Origin: Dugong dugon
Taxonomy: Eukaryota; Chordata; Mammalia; Sirenia; Dugongidae
Length of the DNA stretch: 64,000 nt
Direction of reading: 5' to 3'
Assembly (NCBI GenBank): GCA_030035585.1
Contig: CM057482.1
Location: forward strand, 43,195,501-43,259,500
Of the stretch, positions 44,801 through 56,140 are shown in pieces. The notes under the pieces were generated by a model. That model was not told the DNA's origin. It saw only the letters and a list, made by a program, of their open reading frames with translations, and ran no database searches. The position numbers and the translations under genes were made by a program. Positions within the stretch are counted from its first letter, which is position 1, and every line of letters starts with the position of its first letter.

Positions 44801-45649
44801 CATGGTATAAACAGAATACGAACCATAAGTAACAATGCACATGCACCAGAAGAAAGACTAGATAAGTGGGAGCTTCTAAAAATCAAACACTTATGCGCAT
44901 CAAAAGACTTTGCCAAGAGTCAAAAGACAACCTACAGACTGAGAAAAAGTTTTTGGCTGTGAAAAATCCAATCAGCGTCTAATCTCTAAAATCTACAAGA
45001 TACTGCAAAACTGCAATGACAAAAAGACAAATAACCCAATTAAAAACTGGGCAAAGGATATGAACAGACACTTAGCCAAAGAAGACATTCAGGAGGCTAA
45101 CAGACACATGAAGAAGTGCTCATGATCATTAGCCATTAGAGAAATGCAAAGCAAAACTACAATGAGATACCATCTCACCCCAACAAGGCTGGTATTAATC
45201 CCCAAAACACAAAATAATAAATTCTGGAGAGGTTGTGGAGAGACTGGAATACTTATACACTGCTTGTGGGAAAGTAAAATAGTACAACCACTTTGGAAAT
45301 CAGTTTGGCACTTCCTTAAAAAAGTTAGAAATAAAAGTACCGTAAGATCCAGCAATCCCACTTCTTGGAATGTATTCACACGAATAGATATATGCACACC
45401 CATGTTCATTGCAGCACTGTTCACAATAGCAAAAAAATGGAAACAACCTAGGTGTCCATCAACAGATGAATGGATAAACAAATTATGGTATATTCACACA
45501 GTGGAATACTAGGCAATGATAGAGAACAATGACGAAGCTGTGAAACATTTTATAACATGGAGGAATCTGGAGGGCATTATGTGAGTGAATGTAGTCAGTC
45601 ACAGAAGGACAAATATTGTATAAGACCACTATTATAAGAACTCAAGAAA
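41847..45649 (+). pseudogene. L1 ORF2 remnant (endonuclease and reverse transcriptase)
   Basis: Starts with MTALNSYLSIITLNVNGLNA-like sequence, the endonuclease N terminus. Further recognisable parts are the ISDEIDFKVK to GDFNTPLL endonuclease blocks (42064-42290), the [10 protein letters not shown] block (43641-43675), the RT motif LFADDM (about 43931-43948), the [13 protein letters not shown] region near 44250, and the C-terminal cysteine-type region up to about 45640. Many stops and frameshifts make it inactive. The longest open piece, 269 codons at 43532-44341, covers the RT core and reads in frame through FADD. Confidence 0.92.
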
Positions 45650-46639
45650 AGATTTAAACACAGAAGAAAACACTTTTTGATGGTTACAGGGGTGGGGAGG
45701 GAGGGTGAGGTTATTCACTAACTAAATAGTAGACAAGAATTATCTTAGGTGAAGGGAAGGACAGCACACACTACAGGGGAAGTCAGTACAACTGGACGAA
45801 ACCAAAGCTAAGAAGTTTCCTGAATACAATCAAACACTTTGAGGGAAAGAGTAGCATGGGTAGGGGCTCTGGGGACCATGATTTCAGGAGACATCTAGGT
45901 CAATTGGCATAACAAAGTTTATTAAGAAAATATCTGGCATCCTTCTTTGGTGAGTGGCATCTGGGGTCTTAAAAGCTTGCAAATGGCCAAGATGCATCAA
46001 CTGGTCCCAACCACCTGAAGTAAACGAGAATGAAGAACACCAAAGACGGAAGGAAAGTATTAACCCAAGAGACAGAAAGAACCACATAAACCAGAGACTG
46101 CATCAGCCTGAGACCAGAAGAACTAGATGGTACCCAGCTACCACCAATGACTTCCCTGACAGGGAACACAACAGAGAGTCCCTGACGGAACAGGAGAAAG
46201 GTGGGGTGCAGAACTCAAATTCTAGCAAAAAGACCAGACTTAATGGTCTGACTGAGACTGGAGGAACCCCGGAAAGCACGGTCCCCAGACTGTCTATCAG
46301 CCCAGAAGTAAATAAATTTACAAGGCCAACACTTCAGACAAAGATTGGACTGGACCGTGGGACATGAAATGATACTCGTGAAGAGTGTGCTTCTTATCTC
46401 AAATAGATACATGAGACTAAATGGGCAGCTTCTGTCTGGAGGTGAGATGAGAAGGCAGAGAGGGTTAGGAGCTGGTTCAATGGATATGATAAATCAGGGG
46501 TGGAAAGGAGGAGTGTGCTGTCACAGTATAGGGAGAGCAATTAGGGTCACATAACAATGTATGTATAAACTTTTGTATAAGAGACTAACCTGAAATGTAA
46601 AGTTTCATTTAAACTACAACAATGAACGAAGAAACAAAG
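45650..46639 (+). mobile_element. L1 3' UTR of the full-length element
   Basis: Co-linear with the 3' UTRs at 2929-3868 and 51813-52542 but from a different subfamily. For example it has ggtaggggctctggggacc where the other two have gggctgagggct. It includes a G-rich tract (45689-45705). It ends near 46620-46639 in an imperfect A-rich tail. Confidence 0.88.
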
Positions 46640-46798
46640 AAAATCAAACCAAACCCATTGCCATCGAGTCGATTATGACTCATAGCGGCCCTATAGGACA
46701 AAGTAGAACTGCCCCATAGGGTTTCCAAGAAGCACCTGGTGGATTTGAACTGCCAATGTTTTGGTTAGCAGCCGTAGCTCTTAACCACCAGGGTTTCC
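46640..46798 (-). mobile_element. AfroSINE copy, short form, hosting the L1 insertion
   Basis: Tail aaaatcaaaccaaacccatt directly follows the L1 3' end. The head (aaccaccagggtttcc) abuts RTE sequence at 46799. The tail repeats the caaacc sequence found on the 5' side of the L1, as expected if L1 inserted in the SINE tail. Confidence 0.92.
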
Positions 46799-48407
46799 TT
46801 TTTTGGTACAGTGACTCTGTATTCCTTCCATCTTCTTTTGATGCTTCCTGAATTCTTTACTATTTTCCCCATAGGACGCTTCAATATTGCAACTCGAAGC
46901 TTGAATTTTTTCTTCAGTTCTTTCAGCTTGAGAAATGTCGAGTGTCTTTTTACCTTTTGGTTTTTTATCTCCGGGTATTTGCACATTTCATTGTAATACT
47001 TTACTTTGTCTTCTTGAGCTGCCCTTTGAAATCTTCTGTTCAGCTTTTTTACTTCATCATTTCTTCCCTTCGCTTTAGCTACTCTATGTTCACGAGCAAC
47101 TTTGAGTCTCTGCTGACATTCATTTTGGTCTTTTCTTTCTTCCCTGTCTTTTCAATAACCTCTTGCTTTCTTCATACATGATGTCCTTCGTGTGATTTCA
47201 CAACTCATCTGGTCTTCAGTCATTCGTGTTCAAAGTGTCAAATCCATTCTTGAGATGGTCTCTAAATCCAGTTGGGATATACTCAAGGTAGTACTTTGGC
47301 TCTTGTGGACTTCTTCTAATTTTCTTCAACTTAAAGTTGAACTTGCACATGAGCAATTGATAATCTGTCCCACAGTAGGTCCCTGGCCTTGTTGTGACTG
47401 ATTATACTGAGCTCTCTTTCCACAGATGTAGTCGGTTCAATTTCTGTGTATTCCATCTGGTGAGATCCATGTGTATAGTTGCCATTAAGGTTGTTGAAAA
47501 AAGGTATTTGCAATGAAGAAGTCGTTGATCTTGCAAAATTCTCTCCTGTGACCTCTGGCATCGTTTCTATCACCAGGGCAATATTTTCCAACTACCAATC
47601 CTTCTTTGTTTCCAATTTTTGCATTCTAATCAGCAGTAATTATCAATGCATCTTGAATGCATATTTGACCAATTTCAGACTGTAGAAGTTGGTAAAAATC
47701 TTCAATTTCTTCATCTTTGACCTTAGAAGTTGGTATGTAAATTTGTATAATAGTCGAATTAACTGGTCTTCCTTGTAGGCATATGGATATTATTCTATCA
47801 CCGACAGCGTTATACTTCAGGATAGATCTTGAAATGTTCTTTTTGACGATGAATGCTAGGCCATTCCTCTTCAATTTGTCATTTCTGGCATCGTATTCTG
47901 TATAATTGTCTGATTCAAAATGGCCAATACCAGTCAGTTTTAGCTCACTAATGCCTAGGATATTGACGTTTATGCATTTCATTTCATTTTTTACAACTTT
48001 TAATTTTCCTAGATTCATACTGTGTACATTCCATATTCCTATTACTAACGAATGTTTACAGCTGTTTCTTCTCATTTTTGAGTTGTGCCACATCAGCAAA
48101 TGAAGGTCCTGAAAGCTTGACTCCAACCACGTCATTAAGGTCCACTCTACTTTGAGGAGGCAGCTCTTCCCCAGTCATCTTTTGAGTGTCTTCCAACCTG
48201 AGGAGGCTCATCTTCCAGCACTATATCAGACAATGTTCCACTACTATTCATAAGGTTTTCACTAGCCAAATTTTCAGAAGTAACTGTCAGGTCCTTCTTC
48301 CTAGTCTATCTTAGTCTGGAAGTTCAGCTTAAACCTGTTGACTATGGGTAACCTTGCTGGTATTTGAAATACCGGTGGCAAAGCTTCCAGTATCACAGAA
48401 ACATGCA
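46799..48407 (-). mobile_element. RTE (BovB-like) LINE, 5' half: 5' UTR and endonuclease
   Basis: Continues the RTE of 37455-39075 on the same strand; together they make about 3.2 kb, close to a full element. Minus-strand translation gives an APE-type endonuclease over a 169-codon open piece (47626-48135): SLVIGIWNVHSMNLGKLKVV, then INVNILGISELKLTG, then RNGLAFIVKKNISRS and VNSTIIQIYIPTS. The GNYTHGSHQM block follows near 47480, and then a linker to RRWKEYRVTVPKK near 46810. The 5' UTR lies at 48150-48407 and matches 23321-23700. Frameshifts near 47640-47600 and elsewhere kill it. Confidence 0.92.
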
Positions 48408-48499
48408 GTTTGCAAGTAAAACATTTACAAAGGTTAGTTTGTAAATATTTTAACATTCGTGCTCTGTACATGCAACACTAAAACAAAAACAACAGTCTT

Positions 48500-49490
48500 T
48501 ATGTGACCTTGATGACTCTCTCTCATCTTGCATTCTATCCTCAACTTATTTTAATTCACCTTAGTTCACCATTCCATCAAAATTATTCTTTTCAAATTCA
48601 CCAATGAAGACAGAACTCTTCATTTCATACCCTACTCACTTGATGATATCTGTTGCTCCCTGGTCTTTTCCATTTCAGTAAATGTTACCAACCTCTACAT
48701 AGTTGTTCAGTTCAAAAATCTAAAAGCCATCCATTGTTCTTTCTCTCATTCTCTTACATCTAATCCATCAGAAAGGTTCTTTTTGCTCAAATTCTAAAAC
48801 ATATTTCATATATGTCCATTTCTCTCCATTTCTGCTGCCTCCTTGTCCGCACTGCTATCATCTTTTATTAGCTCTCCTGCAATAGACTCTCATTTACCTC
48901 TGCTTCTACTCTCATCTACCACATAACATAACAAAAAACTAGATCTGATATAGTGAGTCCCCTTTTTAAAACTCTTCAACAAGACCATGTCCATTACAGA
49001 ATCAAGTCTAGACTTCACAGTCGTGTTTCTGGACCCAGGAGATTGGGCCTCTGGCGACCTATCCAGCCTTGTCTTCTTCCACCCTTCTTTCTACAATAGC
49101 ATCCATTCCTTTTACCACAGACATTCCATGCTGAAGTCTCTCAACCAAAAATTTCTTTCCGCATCCCCAAAGCACACCACCATTTGAATTCACAGAGAAC
49201 TTCTTGTTTGTCCTTCATGTGACTGCTGAAATGATACCTCCTTCATGATGTTCTTTTTGGCTTCTCCAGCCAGTCCTCAGGTCTTCTTTTGAGCTGTTTC
49301 TCACCCATGCAAATGTTTCTTTTTAAATGCTCTTTACACTCCAAGGTGATTGCTTCTTTCTTGTCTTAGCTTCCTTTTCTTGGAGTTCCTTGAGGAAAGG
49401 TAGTATGTCATATTAATACTTATAGGCAGTGATAGATGTCCTGTAACTTGCATATAGTAGGGGTTCAGTGAATGTTAGCCATTTCTCCTT
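48500..49490 (+). repeat. L2 LINE remnant
   Basis: Sense landmarks are cctttttaaaactcttcaac with a later gaccatgtccattac (48960-48996), a ctgcctccttgtccgcactg block, and a 3' gcatatagtaggggttcagt then gaatgttagc at about 49451. Strongly diverged. Confidence 0.6.
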
Positions 49491-49699
49491 TTCTGCCAGG
49501 TGAGATGGGACATAGTTTATTGATGGTCATAGAACCCAGTGAAATGGATATTTGCAGGGAAAATTATCATAACTCTCCTTTGTAGTGGTAGCAGTATAAG
49601 TGTTAAAATCATTAAAACATACGTTATAACTGTTTAGAAGTAAACACTGTCATTAAACATTCATCATACTGTTCACTTATAATTGCAAATCTCCAACCT
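49491..49699. other. Unassigned spacer between L2 pieces
   Basis: No recognised content. Confidence 0.35.
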
Positions 49700-50120
49700 G
49701 AAGACTTTTTCAGGTTGTCTTGCTAATGTGACAATCTGGCTCCAGACACTGTCATTCTACCCTGAGCTTCAGCCACCTACATTTCAGTCATCCTAAATGA
49801 CTCACTTACCCTTTTCTAACAGCTGTGTCTTTGTTCACGCTATTTTCTCTCTGTGAAATGTCTTCTTTTCCCTCTCTGCCAGTTTAAACTTTCCTCATCT
49901 TTCAAAGTCCATCACAGATAAACTTTCCTCCAGGAAGCCTCCCAATGTCACTGGGTAGACCTAACCATTCCCTCCTCTGCATTCTGCTCCACTGTCCTTC
50001 CACCTCTCTTGTAAGCCTTGCCGAGATCTGACGTGACTATGCTTTCCCACTAGATAATGGGCTTCTGGTGGGCAGTGCTGTGTCTGACTCACCTTTGTGT
50101 CACTAGCGCATTCAGCAGTG
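49700..50120 (+). repeat. L2 LINE remnant, second fragment
   Basis: The cctccaggaagcctcccaat block at 49929, the tgctccactgtccttcca block, and the gggcttctggtgggcagtgc block at 50059 are in L2 order. Confidence 0.68.
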
Positions 50121-51578
50121 CCTGCTGCAGAGAGTGCTCCGTCTTCATCTGCTGTGGAAGTTAGGTTGGGGCTGCTCACTGGGCTCAAAGGAGGTCAATA
50201 ACATGGCCTTTATCTTCCAATGGATCACAGCTATCATCCCAAGAAAATTTTCTCATGGACTGTGTATTTTCCCAGCTGTTGTTGACATCTTGCTCCTGGC
50301 AGACATCCCTTAGAAGATGGATTGAGTGATTATGATTTGGTTTGAGTAAATTCATCATTATAAATAAAAAAAGGAACGCAAATACTTAGCCCACTGGAAG
50401 ACAACGTTAAGTCATCTTCAGACTTTTCCCATGCTTGGAAACAGCACATTTTACCATAGTGGCCCTTTACAGCTTAGTACTTGAAAAGTTCAGCCTGTGT
50501 GAACTCAAGTTAATTTTAAACACGTTTTCCAATAGGTGACTAAATTTAGGGTTTTATCTCTAACTTGTAAAAATGAAGCATTTGGTTGAAATTTGGGAGG
50601 CTATGCACTCACATTTTTTATTTTGATTTGAATTGAAATCTAGGGTCTGAGTAAACATATGTTCTTCTAACACTGACAGAAATTTAGTAAGATTGACCTC
50701 AGTTCAGCTAATATTCATTTACTCAAAAGGAAAAAAAGAAAAAAGGGAGGTATTGGTAAAAATGAAAAACATTCCGCCAATACCTAATGACATCATTGCT
50801 GCCTAGACTCTGGACAAATTGTTGTAGCACCTTTGAGAACAAGAAGTGCAGATGGAATGAACACTCAGTCAGAAAGAATGTTACCCTTGTGATTAAGGTA
50901 AGAAAACTGTATTAAGTAGCTAGGGCTATGCTGCATTTTGACCATAGGAAAGATTAATCCCATTAAAAGTAATGGCTAGAGATTGCTCACTCCAAGGGCT
51001 GCTAATGAGCTAAGTTTTTTTCTGGATGTAATGCATTCTTTACCTCCTTACAAATTGATGAAATGGGTTGAGGAGAGAGCCCATATGGATACTATTCTGA
51101 CGTTTAAAACTTAAAATAAAAAATTCTAATTAACCCTTAGTTATCTCCAGGTATGGCAATGGAGGTCTATGTATCCATCTGAGTTAAATGGTCCATGTAC
51201 TTTAAGTAATAAATACCATTTCTAATTCCAATGGCACTGGATACTTTATGACATTATCTCCTTTAATTTTCTCTGTGTGGTCAGTTTTATAACCTCCAAA
51301 AATGAAGCAGCTTGGTTTTATTGAATTGTCTAAGGTTACTTCACCAAGCATTTATTAAACAGGGATCTAGATGCAGCTTTTTTTCGGGTTTCAGAGCCCA
51401 TGTTATTTCAGTCTTAGAAGGAGCCAAAAAATTTATTGTTAGAAAACTCTAATGGAGATGGGGATCATGTTAGCTAACCATTCTTTGTGGCAAAAACAGT
51501 GTTATTGGAAACTAACCAGACTGTTACTCAAGTGTGGTTCATAACATGCTCCAGAAGCAAATTCTAGGGAATATATTA
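50121..51578. other. Largely unique non-coding block
   Basis: About 1.5 kb without a gene. A weak MIR-like piece may lie at 51220-51380. Confidence 0.45.
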
Positions 51579-51712
51579 AAAAAAAAACCTTTGCTGTCGA
51601 GTCGATTCTGACTCATAGAGACCCTACAGGACAGAGTAGAACTGCCCCATAAAGTTTTAAAGGAGTGGCTGGTGGATTTGAACTGCTGACGTTTTGGTTA
51701 GCAGCCTGAGCT
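51579..51712 (-). mobile_element. AfroSINE copy, short form, head lost to a TA repeat
   Basis: Tail gctgtcgagtcgattctgac, body and part of the head (ggttagcagcctgagct) followed by tatatata in place of the rest. Confidence 0.92.
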
Positions 51713-51775
51713 ATATATATATATACATATATAAAATTTACATCACATGTATGTAGAATATAAATTTTTTTGTAG

Positions 51776-51812
51776 TCTCCATGAAAGCAGCAGTCAAGAA
51801 ATTAAACAATGT
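51776..51812 (+). mobile_element. RTE fragment on the 5' side of an L1 insertion
   Basis: The ccatgaaagcagcagtcaag block matches the RTE region at 55197-55215. It breaks at the L1 and resumes at 52558. Confidence 0.8.
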
Positions 51813-52557
51813 CCTTGAGGGACCAAATTACTGGGCTGAGGGCTATGGGGTCCATAGTCTTGGGGAACATCTAGCTCAATTGGCATAATGTAGTTTATAA
51901 AGAAAATGTTCTACATTCTACCTTGGTGAGTAGCATCTGAGGTCTTAAAATCCTGTCAGCAGCCATTTAAGATATTCCACTGGTCTCACTGCTTCAGGAG
52001 CAAGGGAGAATGAAGAAAACTAAAGACACAAGGGAGAAACTAGTCCAAAGGACTCAACTACCACAGCTTCAACCAGACTGAGTCCAGTACAACTAGATGG
52101 TGCCCGGCTACCACCACTGACTGCTCTGACAGGAATCACAATAGAGGGTCCTGGACAGAGCTGAAGAAAAACAAAGAACAAAATTCTAACTTTCAAAAAA
52201 AGACCAGAGTCACTGGCCTGACAGAGACTGGAGAAACCCCAGAGTAGGGCCGCTGTATATCCTCTTAGCTCAGTAATGAAATCACTTCTGAAGTTCACCC
52301 TTTAGCCAAAGATTAGACAGACCCATAAAACGAAATGAGACTAAAGGGGCACATCACAGGGGCAAGGACAAGAAGGTAGGAGGGAACAGAAAAGCTGGTA
52401 ATAAGGAACCCAAGGTCAAGAAGGGAGAGTGTTGACATGTCGTGGGGTTGTTAACCAATGTCTTAAAACAATATATGCACTAACTGTTTAATGAGAAGCT
52501 AGTTTGTTCTGTAAACCTTCATCTAAAGTACAATTAAAAAAAGACATTAAACAATGT
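51796..52557 (+). mobile_element. 5'-truncated L1 (3' UTR only) with 17-bp target-site duplication
   Basis: The inserted L1 (51813-52542, 730 bases) carries only 3' UTR and ends in a short A tail. Direct repeats aagaaattaaacaatgt (51796-51812) and aagacattaaacaatgt (52541-52557) differ at one of 17 positions. This is the expected product of L1 target-primed insertion into the RTE. It belongs to the same subfamily as the L1 at 1-3868. Confidence 0.93.
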
Positions 52558-53095
52558 ATTGCATTGAGAAAATCTCCTGCTAAAGACTTCTGTAATGTTT
52601 TATAAAGTACAGGCGTCACTTTCATGAGTAAGGTGTGTCTGACCCAAACCATGATCTATTCAGTCATCTCACATGTATGAGAAAGCTAGACAATGAAAAA
52701 GGATGACAGAAGAATGGATGCATCCAAATTGTGGTGTTGGAAAAGAATATTGAATATACTATGGACTGCCAAAAGAATGAACAAATCAGTCTTAGATGAA
52801 ATACAATCACAATGCTTCTTGGAAGCGAGGACAGTGAGACTTCAGTTTGCTTACTTTGGACATGTCATCAGAAAAGGCCAATCACTAGAAAAGGACAATA
52901 TTTTTGGTAAATAAAGGGTCAATGAAAATGAGGAAAACCCTCAATGAAATGAATTGATACAAAAAATACAGCAATAAACTCAAACATACCAATGATGGCA
53001 TGGGATGGAATGAGATACGGGAATGTTTTGTTCTGTTGTATAGGGTCACCATGGGTCAGAGCTAACTTGATGGCAGCTAACAACTATATATACAT
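52558..53095 (+). mobile_element. RTE 3' end
   Basis: Continues from 51812. Translation gives KKDDRRMDASKLWCWKRILN (52692-52751), the C-terminal block of RTE ORFs, then YFGHVIRKGQSLEKDN, a degraded 3' UTR, and a gatggcagctaacaac tail (53070-53086). Confidence 0.9.
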
Positions 53096-53112
53096 ATATA
53101 TATAGTTGTAGT

Positions 53113-53855
53113 TATGTTGTTGTTGTTGTTGGGTGCCACTGAGTTGATTCTGCCTCATAGAGACACTACGTACAACAGAAAAAAACACTGCCTGGTCTGC
53201 ACCATCCTCACAATAGTTGCTATATTTGAGCCCATTGTTGTAGCCACTGTGTCAGTTCATCTTGTTGAGGGGCTTCCTCTTTTTCAATGACACTCTGCTT
53301 TACCAAGCATGATGTCCTTCTCCAGGGACTGGTCTCTCCTGATAACATGGCCAAAGTAATTGAGACCAGGTCTTGCCGTTCTCGCCTCTAAGACACCTTC
53401 TCACTGTACTTCTTTCAAGACAGATTTGTCTGTTCTTCTGGCTTTCCATGGTGTATTCAATATTCTTTGCAAACACCAGAATTCAAAGGCATCAATTTTT
53501 CCTCAGTCTTCCTTATTCATTGTACAGCTTTAGCATGCATGTGAGGCAATTGAAAATACCATGGCTTGGGTCAGGCATATCTTAGTCCTCAAAGTGACAT
53601 TTTTGCTTTTCAACACTTTACAGATGTCTTTTTCAAATTTGTCATTTGATTTCTTGACTGCTGCTTCCATGGACATTGATTGTGGATCAATTAAAATGAA
53701 ATCCTTGACAACTTGTATGTTTTTTCCATTTATTACGATGTTGCTTGTTGGTCCAGTTGTGAGGATTTTTGTTTTCTTTATCTTGAGGAGTAATACATAT
53801 TAAAGGCTGTAGTCCTTGATCTTCATCAGTAAGTGTTTCAAGTTCTTTTCTTTAG
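53113..53855 (-). mobile_element. RTE 3' end, tail to tail with the previous copy
   Basis: The minus strand reads from the region just after the YADDT motif to the (AAC)n tail at 53113-53130. It is co-linear with 37470-38180. Together with 51776-53095 it makes an inverted pair, separated by a TA-rich centre. Confidence 0.9.
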
Positions 53856-53956
53856 TTTTATATATATATATGCATGTGTGTGTAGTTATATATATAAATG
53901 TAGTTATATATATATGTAGTTTTATATATATATACACACATATGTAGATATATATA
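53845..53956. repeat. TA/TGTA-rich simple repeat
   Basis: Repeated tatatata, tgtagttatata and tatacacaca units. Provides the landing site of the LTR at 53957. Confidence 0.85.
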
Positions 53957-54461
53957 TGTCTTAGTCATCTAGTGCTGCTATAACAGAAATACCACAAGTG
54001 GATGGCTTTAGCAAAGAGACATTTATTCTGTCACAGTCTAGTAGGCTACAGTCCAAAATCTGGGTGTCAGCTCCAGGGGAGGGTGTTCTCTGTTGGCTCT
54101 GGAGGAAGGTCCTTGTTATCAGTCTTCCCTTGGTCAGGGAGAACCTCAGCTCAGGAACCTCAGGTCCAAAGGATGCACTCTGCTCTCATCGCTGCTTTCT
54201 TGGTGGTATGAGATCCCCCTGTCTCTTTCCTTGCTTCTCTCTTTTGTATCTCAAAAGAGATTGGCTTAAGACACTATCTAATCTTGTAGACCTCATCAAT
54301 ATAACTGCCACTAATCCATCTTATTACATTATAGTGTTAGAATATAAAACATATAGGGAAATCACATCAGATGACGAAAGGTAGACAATTATTCAATACC
54401 GGGAATCATTACCTAGCCAAGTTGACAGATATTTTTGGGGGACACAATTCAATCCATGAAA
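53957..54461 (-). mobile_element. Solo LTR, MaLR/ERVL type
   Basis: About 505 bases. Read on the minus strand it starts t-t-tcatggattgaattgtg (the terminal TG is now TT) and ends in a CA. It matches the LTR at 62850-63341 over its length. Flanked by atata on both sides (53952-53956, 54462-54466), consistent with a 5-base duplication, though the TA-rich site makes that weak. No internal region. Frames of 128 and 69 codons across it are not genes. Confidence 0.85.
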
Positions 54462-54469
54462 ATATATAT

Positions 54470-55260
54470 CCACCACATGTCTGTCAGTTTATCATACTGT
54501 GGTGACTTGCATGTTGCTATGATGCTGGAAGCTATGCCACCAGTATTTCAAATACCAGCAGGGTGACCCATGCCAGGAATTCAAGCTGGATTCAGAAGAC
54601 AACATGGAGCAAGGGATATTACTGCTGATGTCAGATGGATCTTAGCTGAAAGCAGAGAATACCAGAAAGATATTTACCTTTGTTTTATTAACTATGCAAA
54701 GGCATTCCACTGTGTGGATCATAACAAATTATGGATAACATTGCAAAGAATGGTAATTCTAGAACACTTAATTGTGCTATTGTGGAGCATGTACATAGAC
54801 CAAGAGGCATTAGTTAGAACAGAACAAGGGGATATTATGTGATTTGAAATCAGGAAAGGTGTGTGTCAAGGATGTATCCTTTCACTACACTTATTCAATC
54901 TGTATGTTAAGCAAATAATCTGAGAAACTGGACTATATGAAGAAGAACTCAGCATCAGGATTGGAGGAAGACTCATTAACAACCTGCATTATGCAGATGG
55001 CACAGCCTTGCAAAGCAAAGAAGACTTGAAGCACTAACTGATGAAGATCAAAGACTACAGCCTTCAGTATAGACGACACCTCAATATGAAGAAAACAAAA
55101 ATCCTCACAACTGGACCAATAAGCAACATCACGATAAATGGAGAAAATACTGAAGTTGATAAGGATTTCATTTTACTTAGATCCACAATCATTGCCCATG
55201 GAAGCAGCAGACAAGGAATCAAACATATTGCATTGGGCAAATCTGCTGAAAAAGAGCTCT
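54470..55260 (+). mobile_element. RTE with internal deletion (5' end joined to reverse transcriptase)
   Basis: The first 105 bases (54471-54575) are the RTE 5' end, ending gcagggtgacccatgcca. The next base falls in the reverse transcriptase: translation gives QAGFRRQHGARDITADVRWI, DIYLCFINYAKAFHCVDHNK (54670-54730), KGVCQGCILS (54857-54885) and LHYADGTALQ (54985-55015). The whole endonuclease is missing. The catalytic YADD reads YADG. Several stops. Confidence 0.9.
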
Positions 55261-55270
55261 ATATATAACT

Positions 55271-55439
55271 ATGGAGTCCTGGTGGTACAGTGCTTAAGAG
55301 CTTGACTGCTTACTAAAATGATGACAGTTCAAATCCACCAGCCACTCCTTGGAAACTCTGTGGGACAGTTCTACTCTGTCCTGTAGAGTCTCTATGAGTC
55401 AGAATTGACTTGGTGGCAAAGGGTTTTTTTATTTTTTTA
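55271..55439 (+). mobile_element. AfroSINE copy, short form
   Basis: Head ggagtcctggtggtacagtg, body, and gtcagaattgacttggtgg tail followed by a T-rich end. Confidence 0.94.
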
Positions 55440-55693
55440 TGTACAACTACACCTCCACCAACTACCTCTGCTTCATTTACATCACGCTCTTTATAGAAAC
55501 TCCAGTGTGCCGTGCTTTTCTGGGACTTTGGACATACCTGCAAGGCATCTTTACTCTTCTTAAGAGGACTGTTCCAATGTCATCTCCTTGGGCAAGATTT
55601 CCTGGTTGTCCATTGATGCTTCACAACACATTGTACCTGTCTAGGTAGGTAGATAGACAGGCATACAGACAGACAGATAGATGGATGATAGAT
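55440..55693. other. Unassigned stretch ending in a GATA/CAGA microsatellite
   Basis: Simple repeat at about 55644-55692 (taggtaggtagatag, cagacagacagatag). The preceding 200 bases are unrecognised. Confidence 0.5.
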
Positions 55694-56140
55694 AGCTGTT
55701 GTCGCGCTGACTCTGACTCATGGCGACCTTCTATATAACAGAATGAAACGTTGCCTGGTCCTGCATCATCCTTGCAATTGCCGGCATGTTCAAGTCCATC
55801 ATTGCAGCTATCGTGCCAGTCCATCTCACTGAGAGTCTCCCTCACCCTTACTGGACATCTACTTCCTTGAACATAACGTCCTCCTACAGCGATTGATCCT
55901 TCCTGATGACATATCTAAAGCAAGCAAGTTGGACAGTGTTCTTTTGTGATCCTTAAGGTTCTCAATGGCTAGTTTTCAGAAGTGGATTACCAAGCCTTTC
56001 TTCTTAGTCTGTCTTAGTCTGGAAGCTCTGCTGAAACCTGTCCACCACGGGTGACCCTGCTGGTATTTGAAATAGCTCCCAGCATCACAGAAACATACAA
56101 GCCACCACAGCATGCCAAATTGACAGATGGGTGGTGCTAT
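55694..56140 (-). mobile_element. Short RTE derivative: 5' UTR fused to 3' end
   Basis: On the minus strand it begins with the RTE 5' block (gctgtggtggcttgtatg near 56110), passes the cttccagactaagacagac block (56025), and then jumps at about 55950-55900 to a sequence matching the RTE 3' part (catcaggaaggatcaatcgc) and the tail at 55694. About 450 bases, with no coding region. Confidence 0.83.

Noticed and set aside
53998..54384. 128-codon plus-strand frame
   Set aside because: It is the antisense of a solo LTR. Related frames appear in the other LTR copies for the same reason.
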